Assembly: GCA_032719365.1 (NCBI GenBank)
Contig: CM064876.1
Coordinates: forward strand, 56,601,864 to 56,665,863
Reading direction: 5' to 3'
DNA: 64,000 nt
Origin: Prinsepia uniflora
Lineage: Eukaryota; Streptophyta; Magnoliopsida; Rosales; Rosaceae
Below, piece after piece: positions 47,277 to 61,006 of the stretch. Each line of letters starts with the position of its first letter. The stretch's first letter is position 1. The position numbers and the translations under genes are program-made. The notes below the pieces were generated by a model. It ran no database searches, was not told the DNA's origin, and saw only the letters and a program-made list of their open reading frames with translations.

Positions 47277-49144
47277 TGATAGAAGATTTAGCAACCAAGA
47301 AATTATGAATGATAACTCCTAATGTAATACTTTGCAAGTGCACAAAATCGTATGGCGAGTATAATAGGTTTGCAAAGGTCAATCCCTCGAGGACTTGTTC
47401 AACGTGAATCCACTTAGTTTGGAATGAAACAACTTGAGAAAAAGTACAAAAATGTTGGGGGGTTTTGTTTGATGATTAGAACGAAATTGAATGACGAAAA
47501 CAAGTGCAAAATGATGAAAAACTTGATTTGAAAGTTGATTGGATGATTAGGACGAATTAGGACATGTTATCCACCTTTACCAATTAAAGTTCTCCTTAGA
47601 TTTCGTTGATTAGATTAATTATGCATGTATCTGAATTAAGTGCCCATGCAAGGTTGCTACTAAGGCTCAACCCACACATTTATCTTCTCTTAGATTGCAT
47701 GTTTAAGCATGATGTGCCTGCCCTTAAACAACTATTACCGATGGTGTGTGATAATGCATGAAACATGAAGAAGATTTAATGACACTACACTATCCCTAGT
47801 AAAGTGATGTGCAATCCTAGGAAGTCATGATTTTAGATTACGAATAAGATTCCCCCTCTTAAACGTCATGCTACAAATTGCAGGGTGAACACAAACATCA
47901 AGGTGACCTGTCAAGCAATTACATCGACAATTATACGCTAATAAGGTGATCAAACTTACAAGCATAAATTGAGTTCATGAAGCATAGTAATCCAACAAAT
48001 TCAGGCATAAATAACAACCATAATCAACAGAAAAAATCTAATTATAAACTAACATGGCTAGGGCTTCAAACAACCCTAATCCTAAAGGAAACTACTCAGG
48101 CATAACTAAGTTAAGAAACATCATAATTGAATGCATATAAACTTAAAGAGATTAGGGATTAATAAACACAAATACTAAAATGAATGATGCGTGAGAGAAG
48201 TGGCACAAACACTTCTTCTTCTCCCAAGCTTCACGTCACAAAGAAGATGCAAGACTTGAATCCAAAAACATGAACAATAGGTAAATTGCGGCTTCTTTAT
48301 GTATAAATTTTAAGCAGAATTTTTTGCAGAGTTTTAGGACCTTAGAAGGTAAATTGGACATCCAGAAACAATGAGAAAACATCTATTTATAACCCCTAAC
48401 ATCTGCCCTTACATCTCCCTAAAAGAAAGGGAAAAACAGTCCCAAAACAAGGAGGAAAACTCCTTAGCCGTGAAAAACATGGTTAGCCGCATTTTTGTGT
48501 CCTTCTTGTACAAGGAGTCCCTTTCCTTCCTTCTTTCCACTTCTTGACTTCATCTTTGACTAGGAATTCATTTAATGCTATCCTAAATCAGATTACATTG
48601 CCCTAAAATAAAGGGAACATGATAAAATACAGCTAGGGAAGCTTCCTTAACCCTAGCCGTGAGTTTTGAGTTTCTTGATTTCCAAGAAACTTCCATTTCC
48701 TTGTTTCTTGCCTCTTTAACTTTAATATCTGATTAGGACATCATTAAGCTTCCTTATCCAAGTTAATCCACATCATTCCTCATTGAGAAGGGAAGGCAAA
48801 TTCGTCCAAAGTTGCTTGATGCACAAGTAAACACCCTAAAACAACCCTTAGCCGCATTTTGTGGGCTTCTAGGGGCTAGGCTGTGACTTTTAGGGTCTTG
48901 GTGGATCTTGATCATGTAAATGGAAGATGATGAGGCCCTTTATGAGTCCTTGAATATTCCTTGAAGATTTAGCCTTGGAAAGATCACATTTCATTGCAAA
49001 ACATGATTTAAACCTCAACTAAGCAATCTGCACAAACTTCACAAAAGATATCATTTTCTCCTATTGTTTGAATGATTATAATCAAAAGATAAGTAAAAGG
49101 GATAAGAAATATCATTGAAATGATGCTTAATTTGTGACTTATCA
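47277..49144 (-). repeat. 3' LTR of the Athila-like element
   Basis: 1868 bp, plus strand TGATAGAAGATTTAG...TGTGACTTATCA. It matches 62400-64000 with scattered substitutions, clearly more diverged than the LTR pair of the gag-only element. Confidence 0.9.
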
Positions 49145-50865
49145 AATACCCCCAAACCTATCTTTTGCTATTCCCTTAGCAAAACAACAAAATAAAATAC
49201 TCGATCAGTTATGATAAGCATTTAAACCTCTAGGTTGACCTAGTAGGAGGAGTTTTGTCTCGTGAGGGTTATAGCAGCACGATACTCACAAATGTTTTAC
49301 TTAACACAAAGGATGCTAGAAGTCATGAATCAACAAGTTAATAAGAATCAAGAATAGAAAATAAACTCACACAAACTAAGAAACATGCCATAACCGTGAA
49401 CTCAAGTGTTAAGTGTTTATACCAACATCTCAAATGATCAAACTAGAAAACGTCATCTAAACACCCTAGAAAGATTTCTCCTCGACTCTAATCCTCACTA
49501 GGCATCACTCAATACGCTCAATAATCCTAAGGTTTTCACTCAGCAAGCATATGTGAAGAGTTTATGTAAAGAAAATCAAGTTAATAACATATGGATTTCA
49601 ATGAAGAAAAGCACTTTATCTGAAAATATGATCTCACAAAGGAATTGAAGTTTAAGAACAGAGATACGTACCTTAATCCTTTGCATAACCATTCACAAGA
49701 TCAATAGGTGGTCATTCAAGGGTTGTAATGGGGCTAGGTTCTTGGCTTAAGAAAGAAAAGTTGGAATTCAAAGAACCTAAACCGCATCAAGGCATGAGAA
49801 GTCATGACTCGAACCTTGAGTCTAGATGAAACCGTGCTTAAGCTCACAAAAATGCTCTAATTGAGGTACTTAGCTCACTTGACTCAACTCTAAGTTCATT
49901 GCTTTCTTTCTTTTTTCTAATCACAAATTTTCTTTTTTTTCCTTTTTTTTTTCTTTTCACTAATCAACTTGATACATTTTTTTTATAGATGAGCTGAGCC
50001 AAGATAATGCAATAACTTCCTCACTTTACAAATAAACGAACTATCTCTTCCATTCAAACATACTTCCATCACATGAGTATGAGTAGCACAAAACATCAAC
50101 ATATTTCCTCCTCACCATGAATCTCATTTGATGCAACCTTGACACAAGTTTAGATTATAGGGTGTAGCCATTATGAACTGTTCAAAACTTTGTTAGATCA
50201 TATTGTAGGTGAAGAACAAAACGGCTAAGTGTTTGGATTCAAAGGGGCTTAGGGAACATGCAATGTGGAAGGGGAAAAGAAGGGCCTTTTGGAACTAAAA
50301 CACACATAGCCTATATCACATCTCATAAACAATTACACATCAAATCAAGAGCCTCCAATAGATATGGTTCTTTAAACATCAATGCAAATAGATAGAGATC
50401 ATGCAATTAAGAACAAAGTGATGAGTGTTTGAGAGTAGAAACAAGTAGATCACCCAGAAAGAAAGGCAATTAAGCTCAAAGATCTCACAATGGTAGTCTC
50501 CACTAATTTCCTAAGCATGCTCAAATTCAATTGTTTTGGTTGCTTAATCACTTGATAATGGTATTGTGAAGTGCAAGTGTGAATTCAATGGCAATGGCAA
50601 TGATTCTTAGTAAGTACAAGCAATTCTCATGTTCTACACATTCATATTAACTTGTTTAGGCATAAAAACTAGCATCACACAACAAAAAACAGCAAATAAA
50701 ACAAAACAAAAAACAGCAAGGAAATAAGAGCAGAAAATAAAAAACAGCAAGGAAATCAAAACATAAACTGAGTTATGTACTCCTAAACTTAAGTCCAATA
50801 CCCCCAAACCTAAATGAAACATTGTCCTCAATGTTTTGAGCATAAAAGGAAGACAAATTCATTAG
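49145..50865 (-). other. Noncoding 3' internal region of the Athila-like element
   Basis: The polypurine tract (minus GATAGGTTTGGGGGTATT) abuts the LTR at 49145-49162. The remaining 1.7 kb have no open frame and no recognisable env-like third frame, which some Athila elements carry here. A second TTTGGGGGTATTGG word occurs near 50800. Confidence 0.65.
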
Positions 50866-53603
50866 TTAGAAGGTAAAAAAACGTCCATAAGAAAAAGGGA
50901 ACAAACCAGGGCTAGGTTGCCTCCTAGGAGCGCTTGATTTAACGTCTAGGGGAGACGAGGATTGCAGCTCATGAGAGAGCAGGTGCAGGGGCCTCGGTGG
51001 CCTCAAGGGGGATGGGAGACTCCCATAGTAGTGCTTGAGTCTATGGCCATTCACCTTGAAGGGTTCTCGCTTAACCGGATGTTGAATTTCAATTGCACCA
51101 TGAGGGAAAGCATTAGTGATAATGAATGGACCAGACCAGCGAGAACGTAACTTACCGGGAAACAAATTGAGTCGAGAGTTGAAGATCAAGACTTGTTGTC
51201 CAACATGAAGGACCTTCCTTTGAATGTTCTTGTCATGAAAGGCCTTGGTCTTCTCCAGCAGCGTCTAGGTCCATGTTCATGCACTTAACCGCCCAAAAGC
51301 CTTGTGTTCGAGCTCTACAGGTAGATGACAACCTTTACCAAAGACTAATAAAAAAGGGGACATACCTAAAGTTGTCTTGAAAGCCGTCCTATAAGCCCAA
51401 AGTGCATCGTTCAACCTTAAGGACCAATCTTGAGGCTAAGATGAACTGTCTTTTCAAGTATCGCTTTGATCTCCCTATTGGACACTTCGGCTTCCCCACT
51501 TGTTTGAGGATGGTAGGGGGTGGATACTCTGTGATTTACACCATACTTCCTCATTAATGACTCAAAATAACGATTGAAAAAGTGGGAGCCTCCATCGCTT
51601 ATGATGGCCCTTGGTGCACCAAACCTAGCTAGAATATGGTTTTGAATGAAACTCACAACAATCTTAGCATCATTAGTTTTAGTGGCAAGTGCCTCAACCC
51701 ATTTAGATACATAATCCACAGCAAGAAATATGTAAACATTACCAAAAGAATTAGGGAAAGGCCCCATGAAATCAATGCCCCAAATATCAAAGATCTCAAC
51801 AACTAAAATCGGGTTCAAAGGCATTTGATTCCTAGGACCTATGTTACCTTGCCTTTGACATCTATCACATGTGAGCACGAACTCATGAGCATCCTTGAAG
51901 AGTGTGGGCCAATAGAAACCACTTTGAAGGACTTTATATGCTGTTTTCTTGGCCCCAAAGTGACCTCCACACGCAAAAGAATGACAAAATTCAAGGATAG
52001 AACGCACCTCACAATCGGGACTGCATCGTCGAATGATTTGATCCGGGCAATGTTTCCATAGGTAGGGCTCGTCCCAAATGTAATACCTAGCTTGCTTAGC
52101 AAGCTTATTCCTTTGGTACCTGTTCAAAAAAGAAGGGAATTGCTTGGTTACAATAAATTTAATCAAATCAGCGTACCATGGATCGATTGCTTCAATGCTG
52201 AAAAGTTGTTCGTCGGGGAATGTCTCGTGCAAGGGCAAGTGGTCCTCTTCTTCATTCTAGCCATGGATGAGACGACTCATATGATCAGAAACTAAATTTT
52301 CACTCCCCTGCTTGTCCCGAATTTCCAAGTTAAACTCTTGAAGGAGAAGCATCCATCGCAACAATCTAGGCTTTGCATCCTTTTTGCTCAACAAATATTT
52401 CAACGCTGTGTGATCAGTGTAAACTATGACCTTTGTTTGAATCAAGTAACTCCGAAATTTTTCTAGGGAAAAGATGACAACAAGAAGCTCCTTTTCATTT
52501 GTAGAATAGTTCAATTAGGCATCATTAAGGGTTCGGCTTGCACAGTATATGACATGAGGAAGTTTATCGCGTTGCTGTCCCAAAACAGCACCTACCGCAA
52601 AATCTGAAGCATTGCACATAAGTTCGAATGGAAGGTCCCAATTGGGGGGCATAATGATAGGGGAGCTCGTGAGCTTCTCCTTTAAAGTGTTAAAATCCTC
52701 CCTACATTCTCTATCAAAGTTAAACACAACATCCTTAGCAAGCAAAGCATACATCGGCCGAGATACCTTGTTGAAATCCGGAATGAACCTCCTGTAAAAT
52801 CCAGCGTGTCCCAAGAAAGATCTAACCTCTTTGACCGTGGTTGGGTATACTAATCTCTAAAAAACATCCAACTTAGCCTTGTCCACCTCAATACCCTTAC
52901 TAGAAATCACGTGGCCCAAGACAATACCTTGTTGAACCATGAAGTGACACTTTTCCCAATTCAGCACTAGGTAACTTTCTTCGCAGCGTTCAAGTACCCG
53001 GGAAATATTAATCAAACACAACTCAAATGAATGCCCAAACACATAGAAATCATCCATAAATACCTCAATGATATCCTCAACATATCCGAAAAGATACTCA
53101 TCATATACCTTTGAAAAGTGGCCATTGTGTTGCATAAACCAAAGGGCATGCGCCGGTAAGCGAATGTTCCATAAGGGCAGGTGAATGTCGTTTTCTCTTG
53201 ATCTTCTGGTGCAATTGGAATCTGGTTATACCCATAATTTTCATCTAGGAAAAAATAATGAGAATTCCATGCCAATCGTTTCAACAGTTGATCAATAAAA
53301 GCCAAGGGAAAGTGATCCTTATGAGTGGTAGTGTTGAGCCTTCGGTAATCAATGCATACTCTCCAACCCGTGTGTATCCTTTGGGGTACAAGCTCATCCT
53401 TGTCATTCTTAATCACAGTGATTCCACTCTTTTAGGCACTAATTGCACTGGACTTACCCACTTAGAATCACTTATTGGATATATGATCCCACATCCAAAA
53501 GCTTTAGCACCTCTATTTTGACAACTTCCTTCGTTGGTGGGTTCAACCTTCTTTGTGCCTCTCTGGAGGGCTTCGAATTTCCTTCAAGGAGAATCCTATG
53601 CAT
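50866..53603 (-). pseudogene. Athila-like pol: RT, RNase H and integrase, broken
   Basis: RT motifs: RVCIDYRRLN near 53350, ENYGYNQIPI, YRRMPFGLCN and catalytic FMDDF (about 53046-53060). A frame change lies between about 53080 and 53130. From there to 51417 one frame continues through in-frame stops at 52857, 52515 and 52257. RNase H has YTDHTALKYLL, LRWMLLLQEF and VSDHMSRL. Integrase has a zinc finger (HSFACGGHF, then CDRCQR) and a full catalytic triad (WGIDFMGPF, IISDGGSHF, SGEAEVSNREIK). Another shift occurs near 51420. The integrase C-terminus with RWSGPFII reads at 50866-51189. N-terminal RT sequence (about 53420-53603) is shifted as well. The reading frames are too damaged to be active. 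Confidence 0.9.
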
Positions 53604-56600
53604 TGTAATGACCCGTCCAGAATTCCAGGATTAAATTAATGACTAATCAAGGATTAGAGAGGTTAATCGGTGATTAGTGGGATACTTTCGGGAAGACGAC
53701 GAGAAATGACCATTTTTCCCCTAGAATGGGAAAAATGTTAACTTTTCGTTCTGGTGGTCAAATAGACTTTGGCCGATGACTGTGACGTAGTTCAGGACGT
53801 CAAGGGTTCATAGACAAGTGGCACGCTCGATTTCGACATTAGAGGGAAAAGATATGACGTTCGGAAGTTCGGGGGCATTTTGGTAATTTGGTTAAAATGG
53901 GCAAATAGTTGACTTTTGACCTATGAGGTCCGATGGCCGAGGGCTGAGGACCGTTATGTAGACCGAGATAATACGAATCCGTAGATAGGTGGCACGTCGA
54001 ATTCAGACATTCGACGGAGAAGTTACGGTTCACGGAAGTTCGAGGGAACTATTGCGCGTTTTACGAGACATGGAGCTTTTGTATCCAAGTGGGCCCCAAA
54101 TATTTTAAATTGGCCCAATGGATGAGTGACAAGTGTCACTCATCCATTGCTCATTGATTCCCATACATGCATTCCCATCCCTTTGCTCGTGCATACCAAG
54201 CCAAACCCAAAACCCGATCTCACCATTTTCCATCTCTGTACAACCCACACCCCAATACCTTCCCCCTCACTTGGTTCAACTTGAGGATAAGGCAAAGAGT
54301 GGCTGAGGACTGAGAGGAGGCTGCAGGATGGCCTGAACTTCCGTGGACGGCGGCTTGGAGGAGAAAACCCGACAAGGTATTAGTTTGGCCCATTTCCTTT
54401 TATTTTTTATTTGCGATATTATGGACGGTTTTAGGTGATTGTAATGAGTTTATTAGGTTGCTTAGTAAGTTTAGAGAAGGTTTTTGATGGGGTTTGACGG
54501 CTGTGAAGCCCTGGGGAAATTCTGGAAAATGATGAACAGTGAGGGAGTTTTGAACCATTAGGTTTTAGAGCATTTTTGTTAATTCTTTTTATAGGGATAG
54601 ATAGGAATTGAGGAACTAGGAAGAATAGGATTAAAATGGAAGAAAACGGACCGAAAAATAGGGGAGAAACCAGGCCAGACTGGTTACGCCGATCCAGGCA
54701 GATCGGCCGCACATGAAAATCGGGTTGGACCAGTTCAGGTGCAGGTTGAAGACGCTGCTATAATGGGCGTGTGGCTCCCACGCGCAGCCCCTTTGGGCGA
54801 CGAATGAGGACGCGTGAGCAGCCTGATGAGGAAACTTCCAACACACGAAATCATCCTTTCGATGTAACGAACATTTTGGGACTAGTTTCGTGTCAATCAG
54901 ACATCGTTTCGATAGGTTTCGGGGTGTCCGAAGGTTTAGGATCGACTTTAAAATAGTTAAAAATTCTGAAAAATTACGGGGCTTTAGTGAGAGGTTAATA
55001 AGGTAGTTAGTAACCCACGATTACAATTGGACAAGTTTGGGAGTCCCGGTGACGAGGATTGGCCTGGGAGAGCCGTATTGCATGTGTATCGAGGCGGCAA
55101 CTCGGACGGTCTGTGAGTTAACCTTGGTTTTCTAAATTGATGCATTCATAAATGTTTATTATATGTTTTAATACTTGTTTTGTGATGCCATGAGTACATT
55201 TGTGTGTGGTTACGTATTTTCACGTATTTCGAGGTTTCGACCTTATACTGTGCCTATACGGATTTGTATTTCTACGTTGGTTTAAATGAAATGGTTTTGG
55301 ATTTAAAAAGGATAAACTCGGGCATAAGACCCATTTGGTTTTTTCCTCGGGCATATGACCCTATTGATGACCTACGGGTCTGAATTATGGCGGCGAGTGT
55401 CTACGTGCACGGTGACAGACGATACGACGCTTGCCTCCGGACTCAAATGTGTTCCTTCCGGAGAGGTCACGATGCAAGTACCGTCGTCGAGCAGCCATGG
55501 GAGGCTCGACTTCAGAGTGCTGATGGTTCAGGATATCATCGATCGGTGATGAGTGCTCCATAATCTAGAGGTGGTCGCGTCGGTTGATTTGTTCACTGGC
55601 TACATACCAGGATTGAGGGCGGTCCTGGAGGGATGGTTTGCACGCATCACTACGATCGGAGTCGTGACTGACCCTGAGATATCAGGCACGATGTCCAATT
55701 GAGTCATGTGTTCGAGCACGAGACCCGGTTTACTTTACGTTTATGATTTCGGGTCAGGGACCCTAAATGGATTTCCAGGTTCATGGCGGTTTATGGGGAC
55801 CGGCATGAACCCTTGAAAGGTTTTTTATGGTTCATGACAGTTTATAGGGACCGGGCATGAATCCTTTGAAAGGTTTTAAGGATGTTTCTATATATATATA
55901 TATATATTTATATTCATATACCTTATTTGGAATGTCTCCTCCGGGGAGGGTCGTTGGCCTGGGTGGACCCCGGAGTAGTCACGGAGCACTAATTGAGTGG
56001 AGTCGCCCCCGGTTGGGTACCTTACTCTCAGGAGGGCTTGGATTATAACCTCAGGGAGGGTCATTGATCTACGAACATTGACCTGGGTGGACCCTGAGAG
56101 ACTTGGGCTTGAGACCCCAGGTAGCACGCTCGTAGTTTTAGATACCGTGACAGGATGGGTTATGTGATTTATATGTATATGCTATATGATATGTGATGTG
56201 TACAGGTTTGGGCTGAGTTCCCTATGGATTTGGGCAGTGCCCCCATATGGTTGGTTTCTTTATGGTTTGGGCTTAGCTCCCACGTATGGTTCTTTTGGAT
56301 AAATGGTTTTTGAATGCATGCAGGCTTTTTAGTGAAGGGTACAAAATGTCTTTCTTACGAAATGTTTTTTTATAAATTATTGTTTTGTCCACTCACAGCT
56401 TTTAAATATTTTGACTGCCATTCAGGTTGATCGCTGATTTGGAATGTAGTAGAGACCGAGATATCACATACTTCCTCCAGATCCTGGTGTACTCTGAAGG
56501 CCCGAGCGGGCTAATTACGGAATTTTCCCTTGTCTGACACTTCGTGTTAGACGGGATCAGGTTCGTCCTGCGTTAATCCCGGGGGGATGGGGACAGGTCC

Positions 56601-56605
56601 TGACA
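53604..56605 (+). mobile_element. Solo LTR (3.0 kb) inside Athila-like pol, TGCAT duplication
   Basis: Runs TGTAATGACCCGTCC...GGACAGGTCCTGACA. Perfect TGCAT duplications lie at 53599-53603 and 56606-56610. Pol sequence continues on both sides. It is closely related to the solo LTR 35816-46695 and has the identical 34-bp palindrome at 54116-54149. A (TA)n tract is at about 55891-55909 and a candidate donor at 54377. Confidence 0.93.
54116..54149 (+). repeat. Perfect 16-bp-arm palindrome in the solo LTR
   Basis: The same arms and AG loop as at 36150-36183, 513 bp from the LTR start. Confidence 0.95.
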
Positions 56606-56610
56606 TGCAT

Positions 56611-56870
56611 GTACTTGGCTGGACTAATGCCCTTAATGTCAGCAATAGTCCACCCAATGGCCTTTTTATGGGTGCGAAGGACGTGACAAAGCAAGTCTTC
56701 CTCGGATGGAGTAAGGTTCGCGGCAATGATGACTGGGGAGAGTTTGGTTGCTGCCTAAGTAAGCATACTTGAGATTTTTCGGAAGGGGTTTAAGCTCAAG
56801 GATAGGAGGAGAGACATGAGAGGGCAAGGTCTCTGTGGTGGTGGTGGAGTAAGCATACTTGAAAATAAAA
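56611..56870 (-). pseudogene. Athila-like pol piece between two solo LTRs
   Basis: The minus strand encodes ELKPLPKNLKYAYLGSNQTL (about 56740-56800), the conserved stretch between protease and RT in Athila pol. It joins the RT part across the solo LTR at 53604-56605 and the protease part across the one at 56870-59603. Its right border is not exact. Confidence 0.75.
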
Positions 56871-58139
56871 TGCATAAAGAAAACCAAAGTTAAGTCATAC
56901 ATAGCACACCACACAAATATCCGAATACAAATAGTGTCAGACAAGGGATAGTTCCCGAATACAGTTTATTGAGCACGACTCTAGACACACTACGTGCCAA
57001 CCTACCCAGCAGTAGGGTTCAGGTACGCAACGTAAACCTATGCCTCTTCCTCCTCGGGATCCTCCTTCTCCTCCTCCTCGGGATCCTCCTCGTCAATAGC
57101 ACTACCTGGAGGGGTAGTAAACAACAAAGGTGAGTGGGCCGAAACTCAAGGTTTACAAAATAGTTTACCATTTCGAAAACATATAGTTTTTCCCCCTCCG
57201 TTTTCCGAAAAGACATGCATTAGTATCATAGACCACAAAATCATATAATCATAAGCAGAATAATATCAACATAATATAATCTTAGTCACTGCACTATACA
57301 TCCCAACCCTGACATCCCAGATGCCTGACGTCCCAGACGCCCAATAAGGTCACAGTCCCATGGCTACGCGTGCCACCCGGGGGCTCAATCCCGAGTCCAA
57401 ATCCCGAACCCAGTCCGAGTATGGCATTCTAGATGCCTGACGTCCCAGACGTCCAATAGTAGCAATCCTGCTCCTGAGTCACTCTACGGTCCGGTCCCTC
57501 CGTAGAATGACTCCTCACAGGCAATGCGCCGTGACCACTCCGGTGTACCTACATCCGGAGGAGATAGAATCCTAGGGTAGATCTATACAGTGCAGTACCA
57601 CAGATAATATCGAGATCCATTATACATATACATGACTCAAAACCATTCATAAACAACCAGACGGGTCTCATGCCCAAACATCGTAATACGTGCCATAAAT
57701 CATACTCAAGATAAACAGATATTTTTACATGAATCACATATAGATATAATAGAAAGTAAAACAGTTATGCATGCCGAGGTTTAGCGAAATCAAAGGCCCA
57801 CTCACAGTACAATCCCGCTGCAATCCCGAGCGTAAAGCCCCGTCCAAGGGTTAAAGTACAATTCCTGTCATGTCCAAAGCATACGTAAAGGTCACTTTAA
57901 GTCCCTACTAAACAACTAAGAAACCCTAGACTAAAACCGGCCCGGGAAAGCCGTCCGAACACGCTTCCCAAGGCGTCAAACCCTAATTTGACCAACCTAA
58001 CGATCTCCGATCGACACGAAACCACCGCCATTGGATCCGTATCGTCGAAACCTTGAAAATGGCACGGGTCCCACAAAAAATACTGTTCACACACGCCCCC
58101 CACGCGCCGGTCAACCCTCTGGTCAACAGTGCTACAGTG

Positions 58140-58280
58140 ATGCTGACGTCAGCATGACGTCATCACTGACAGTGTCAGAGGACACGTGTCAACAGCCCAT
58201 TGGTCCCTGGTCTGACAGTTTTCTGACATGATGATGTCATCATGACGTCACTGCTGACGTCAGCATGATGACGTCATCAG
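58140..58280 (-). promoter_or_regulatory. Cluster of five TGACGTCA sites in an LTR
   Basis: Five exact TGACGTCA palindromes in 140 bp with one ACACGTGTC site. This is the same arrangement as at 15665-15785 and 23105-23250. A bZIP-bound promoter element is the simplest reading, inferred. Confidence 0.5.
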
Positions 58281-59118
58281 CTACAGTACCGGGTCTGAGA
58301 ACCGGGTCACTGCAGACCCACGGTTCAACCCGATCAGTTCTCATTAACCCGACCACCAAAATCGATGGGATTTGTTCCTATGAACTCGTCTAATCATGCT
58401 CTATGGTTCTGTGGACTCAAAACTAGTTTTTAGGTTCAAAAATCTACCTGAAAATCGACAGAAAACCTGCTGCCGGCTCTGGTTCGTCTTCTCCGGCGAG
58501 TCGTCGAGCTTCCAGCCGCGTACCTAGGTCCAAAGTGATCGTCTAGTCCCCTAGGATATATCTCAAAAACAACCAAACAAGTTTAACGTTAAAAACGGAC
58601 GGTTCGAGACAGGGAAGGAAAATCGGTCTTCTCGGGTTTGCAGGCTTACCGCCGCCGTGTCGCCGCCGTGGGCTGCCCAGTCCAGTCCTGAGTCGTCCAG
58701 CCGTCACAATGGTCCTAGCCCTAGGTTGGTTCGAGCCCAGAAGTCATGGTTTGGACGGTTTAGACAGTTTGGGCTGCACGGGTTCCTTCTCGGGTTTGTG
58801 GGTTTTCCGGCTGTGCAGGGTGGCCGTGGTGGTGGTGATGGCCATCTGGAGGTTGCTGAGTGGTAGTCCGGTGTGTGGGTTGAGGCTGAGAGGTGGTGTA
58901 GTCGCTGGTGTGATCGTTTGAAGGGTGAGAGGGTGCACGGGTTTGAGAGAATGAAAAATGTGAGAGTGAGTCTCTGATGAGTTTAAAAACAGAAGGAGAA
59001 AATGGAACCAACGGCTAGGATTGAGTCTGAGTGTAAGGATGGAAGGTGAGGATTTAAGGAAATTAAATTAATTAATTAATCACATGGCAGACCAAGATCC
59101 TGGTTCTAGGGAGTGTGG

Positions 59119-59144
59119 GGATGAGTGACACGTGTCACTCATCC
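59119..59144 (-). repeat. Perfect 12-bp-arm palindrome in the truncated LTR
   Basis: Arms GGATGAGTGACA and TGTCACTCATCC; here the loop is CG instead of AG. It lies 460 bp inside the TGTAAC end. Confidence 0.9.
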
Positions 59145-59603
59145 AAGGGTCCAGAATGATTTTGAATAAAGTAATCAGATTTCATTATTTTAATATTATT
59201 TTAATTCCGAGTCTCGGTTAGTTCGGTTACGTTCTTGACCATAACTTTTTCGTCGTAAGTCCGATTTCGGCGTGCCGCCTGTCTACGGATTCGTATCGAC
59301 GAGACCTACGTAACGGTCATTGGCCCTCGTCCGTTGGACTTCCCGGGTCAAAAGTCAACATTTGGCCCCCAAATGGCCAAATTACCAAAATACCCCTCGA
59401 CTTCCGAACGTCACAACTTCTTCCTCGAACGTCGGAATCGGACATGCCACCTGCCTATGAACTCGTGACGTCCTAAACTACGTCACGGTAATGGGTAAAA
59501 GTCCTAAATATTTCCCGAGGTAAAAGCCAACTTTTCCCCACTCTCAGGGGTAAAATGGTCATTTTACAATAAAATAATAATGACGAAAGTTCGGGTCGTT
59601 ACA

Positions 59604-60955
59604 TAGGGGGCCTTAGACAAGTGCATGTACGGCGAGGCATTTAAGGAGAGCAATTCGGCCATGGTTTTTGGGTCCATTGTGGTTTCGGGTTTAGGGAAGG
59701 TGAGGGTTTTTTCTAGGTCATCTCCCACACATGATAGCTTAAGATTCTCATTAAGAAGCATATCCATAATATTCAAAGGGAAATCATCGATAGGTTCCGC
59801 TGGATATTGCTTGGTATCATGTATAGAGAAAGTACGAAGCTTGCCTAAAACCCGAATAGATACCTGTCCATTCTTCACATCAATGAGGCATTCAGCTGTA
59901 GCCAACAAAGGACGGCCAAAGATCAATAGGGGCACCCCATTCTTGTCAATTCTATCCATCTTCAAGACATAGAAATCAGCGGGAATGCATGTATCCCCAA
60001 TCTGAACCACAACATCCTCCAACACACCTACAAGGTTAGAAACCGACGCATTAGCCAATCAAACACAAAGATGAGTAGGTTTAAGATCTCCTAAGTTCAA
60101 AGACTTATAAATATGGAAAGGCATAATGTTAATTGAAGCTCCCGTATCACATAAAAAATGTTCAAAACGTTTAGATTGAATGACACAAGGAAGTGAAGGG
60201 GCCCCGGGATCATTGACTTTCGGGGGCATGGAAACAAGGGCTGCCTTGCAAGCTTGGGGTAGGTCCACGAAATTTGGGGCTTCAAATTCTCTTTTTCCAG
60301 CAACTAGATCCTTGATAAGCTTGGCAAAGATGGGTATGTGCTCCAGGATTTTCGAAAAAGGAATTGTGATTTGAAGTTTCTGCAGCATCTTGATGATCTC
60401 GTCCTCAAATGCATCCTTGTTTTTGTTTTGATTTTGAAACCTGCGAGGGAATGGATATGAGTCATTATTAGATAACTCAAAAGACACCTTCTTAGACATT
60501 TTATTGGAATTAGAAGGAGTTTTAGGGTTAGAAATTCCAGCATGTTGCTGAGGTACTGCAGGGGTAGCCGAAATGGATGCATCATGTTCCAATGCTTTGT
60601 CTTTCGAGTTCAAGGGCTGCTGTTGGGTGCTTGGGCCTTGGGTTCCAGGGAACTTAACCTGTGTTTCTTCATCTTTAAAGTGAGCTTGAGGTGGTGCCAC
60701 GTGGGTGGGCTCATCCGAGGCCAAAGAGGGGGCAGATTGCACGCCATAGGGTGCTGGAATTTCCTGATAGTTCCAGCACTGAGTACTCGGGTAGCTTGCT
60801 GGATTTTGAGTGTATGGCTGTGATTTTTGGGCAGCAGGGACCTGGGGTCTTGAAGTATTATTCCTTGGGGTGTACTCTAGGCTAGGAAGTTCAGTGCCAC
60901 TCCAGAGGGTGATGGAATTCGCTGTTGGTCCATGGGGACCCTTCAGATTCACCAT
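59604..60955 (-). pseudogene. Athila-like protease region
   Basis: This continues the gag frame without a shift. A Pro/Gln-rich linker is followed by SYPFPRRFQ, ILEHIPIFAKLIKDL and the aspartic protease motif CDTGASINIMP (near 60130). After an in-frame TGA at 60059 come GVLEDVVVQIG and FGRPLLATAECLIDV. The frame is then cut by the LTR insertion at 59603. The nonsense codon makes it inactive. Confidence 0.85.
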
Positions 60956-61006
60956 AACTTGACTAGGGAACTTACCAGGCTCTCTTTGGTTGAGTTGATT
61001 GGAAAT

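Larger units (their letters stand above)
56870..59603 (-). mobile_element. Truncated solo LTR inside Athila-like pol
   Basis: The right end GTTCGGGTCGTTACA is intact at 59603. The left end lacks roughly the last 90-130 bp, including the TGACA end, when compared with 14424-16915 and 21847-24458; the left coordinate is approximate. It carries five TGACGTCA sites at 58140-58280, a palindrome at 59119-59144 and a donor-like GGCGGTAAGC (minus) at 58648. No target duplication can be shown. Confidence 0.8.

Noticed and set aside
58657..58921. Pair of overlapping frames in a GC-rich LTR part
   Set aside because: No family similarity and they match the splice-donor-flanking GC-rich stretch common to these LTRs.
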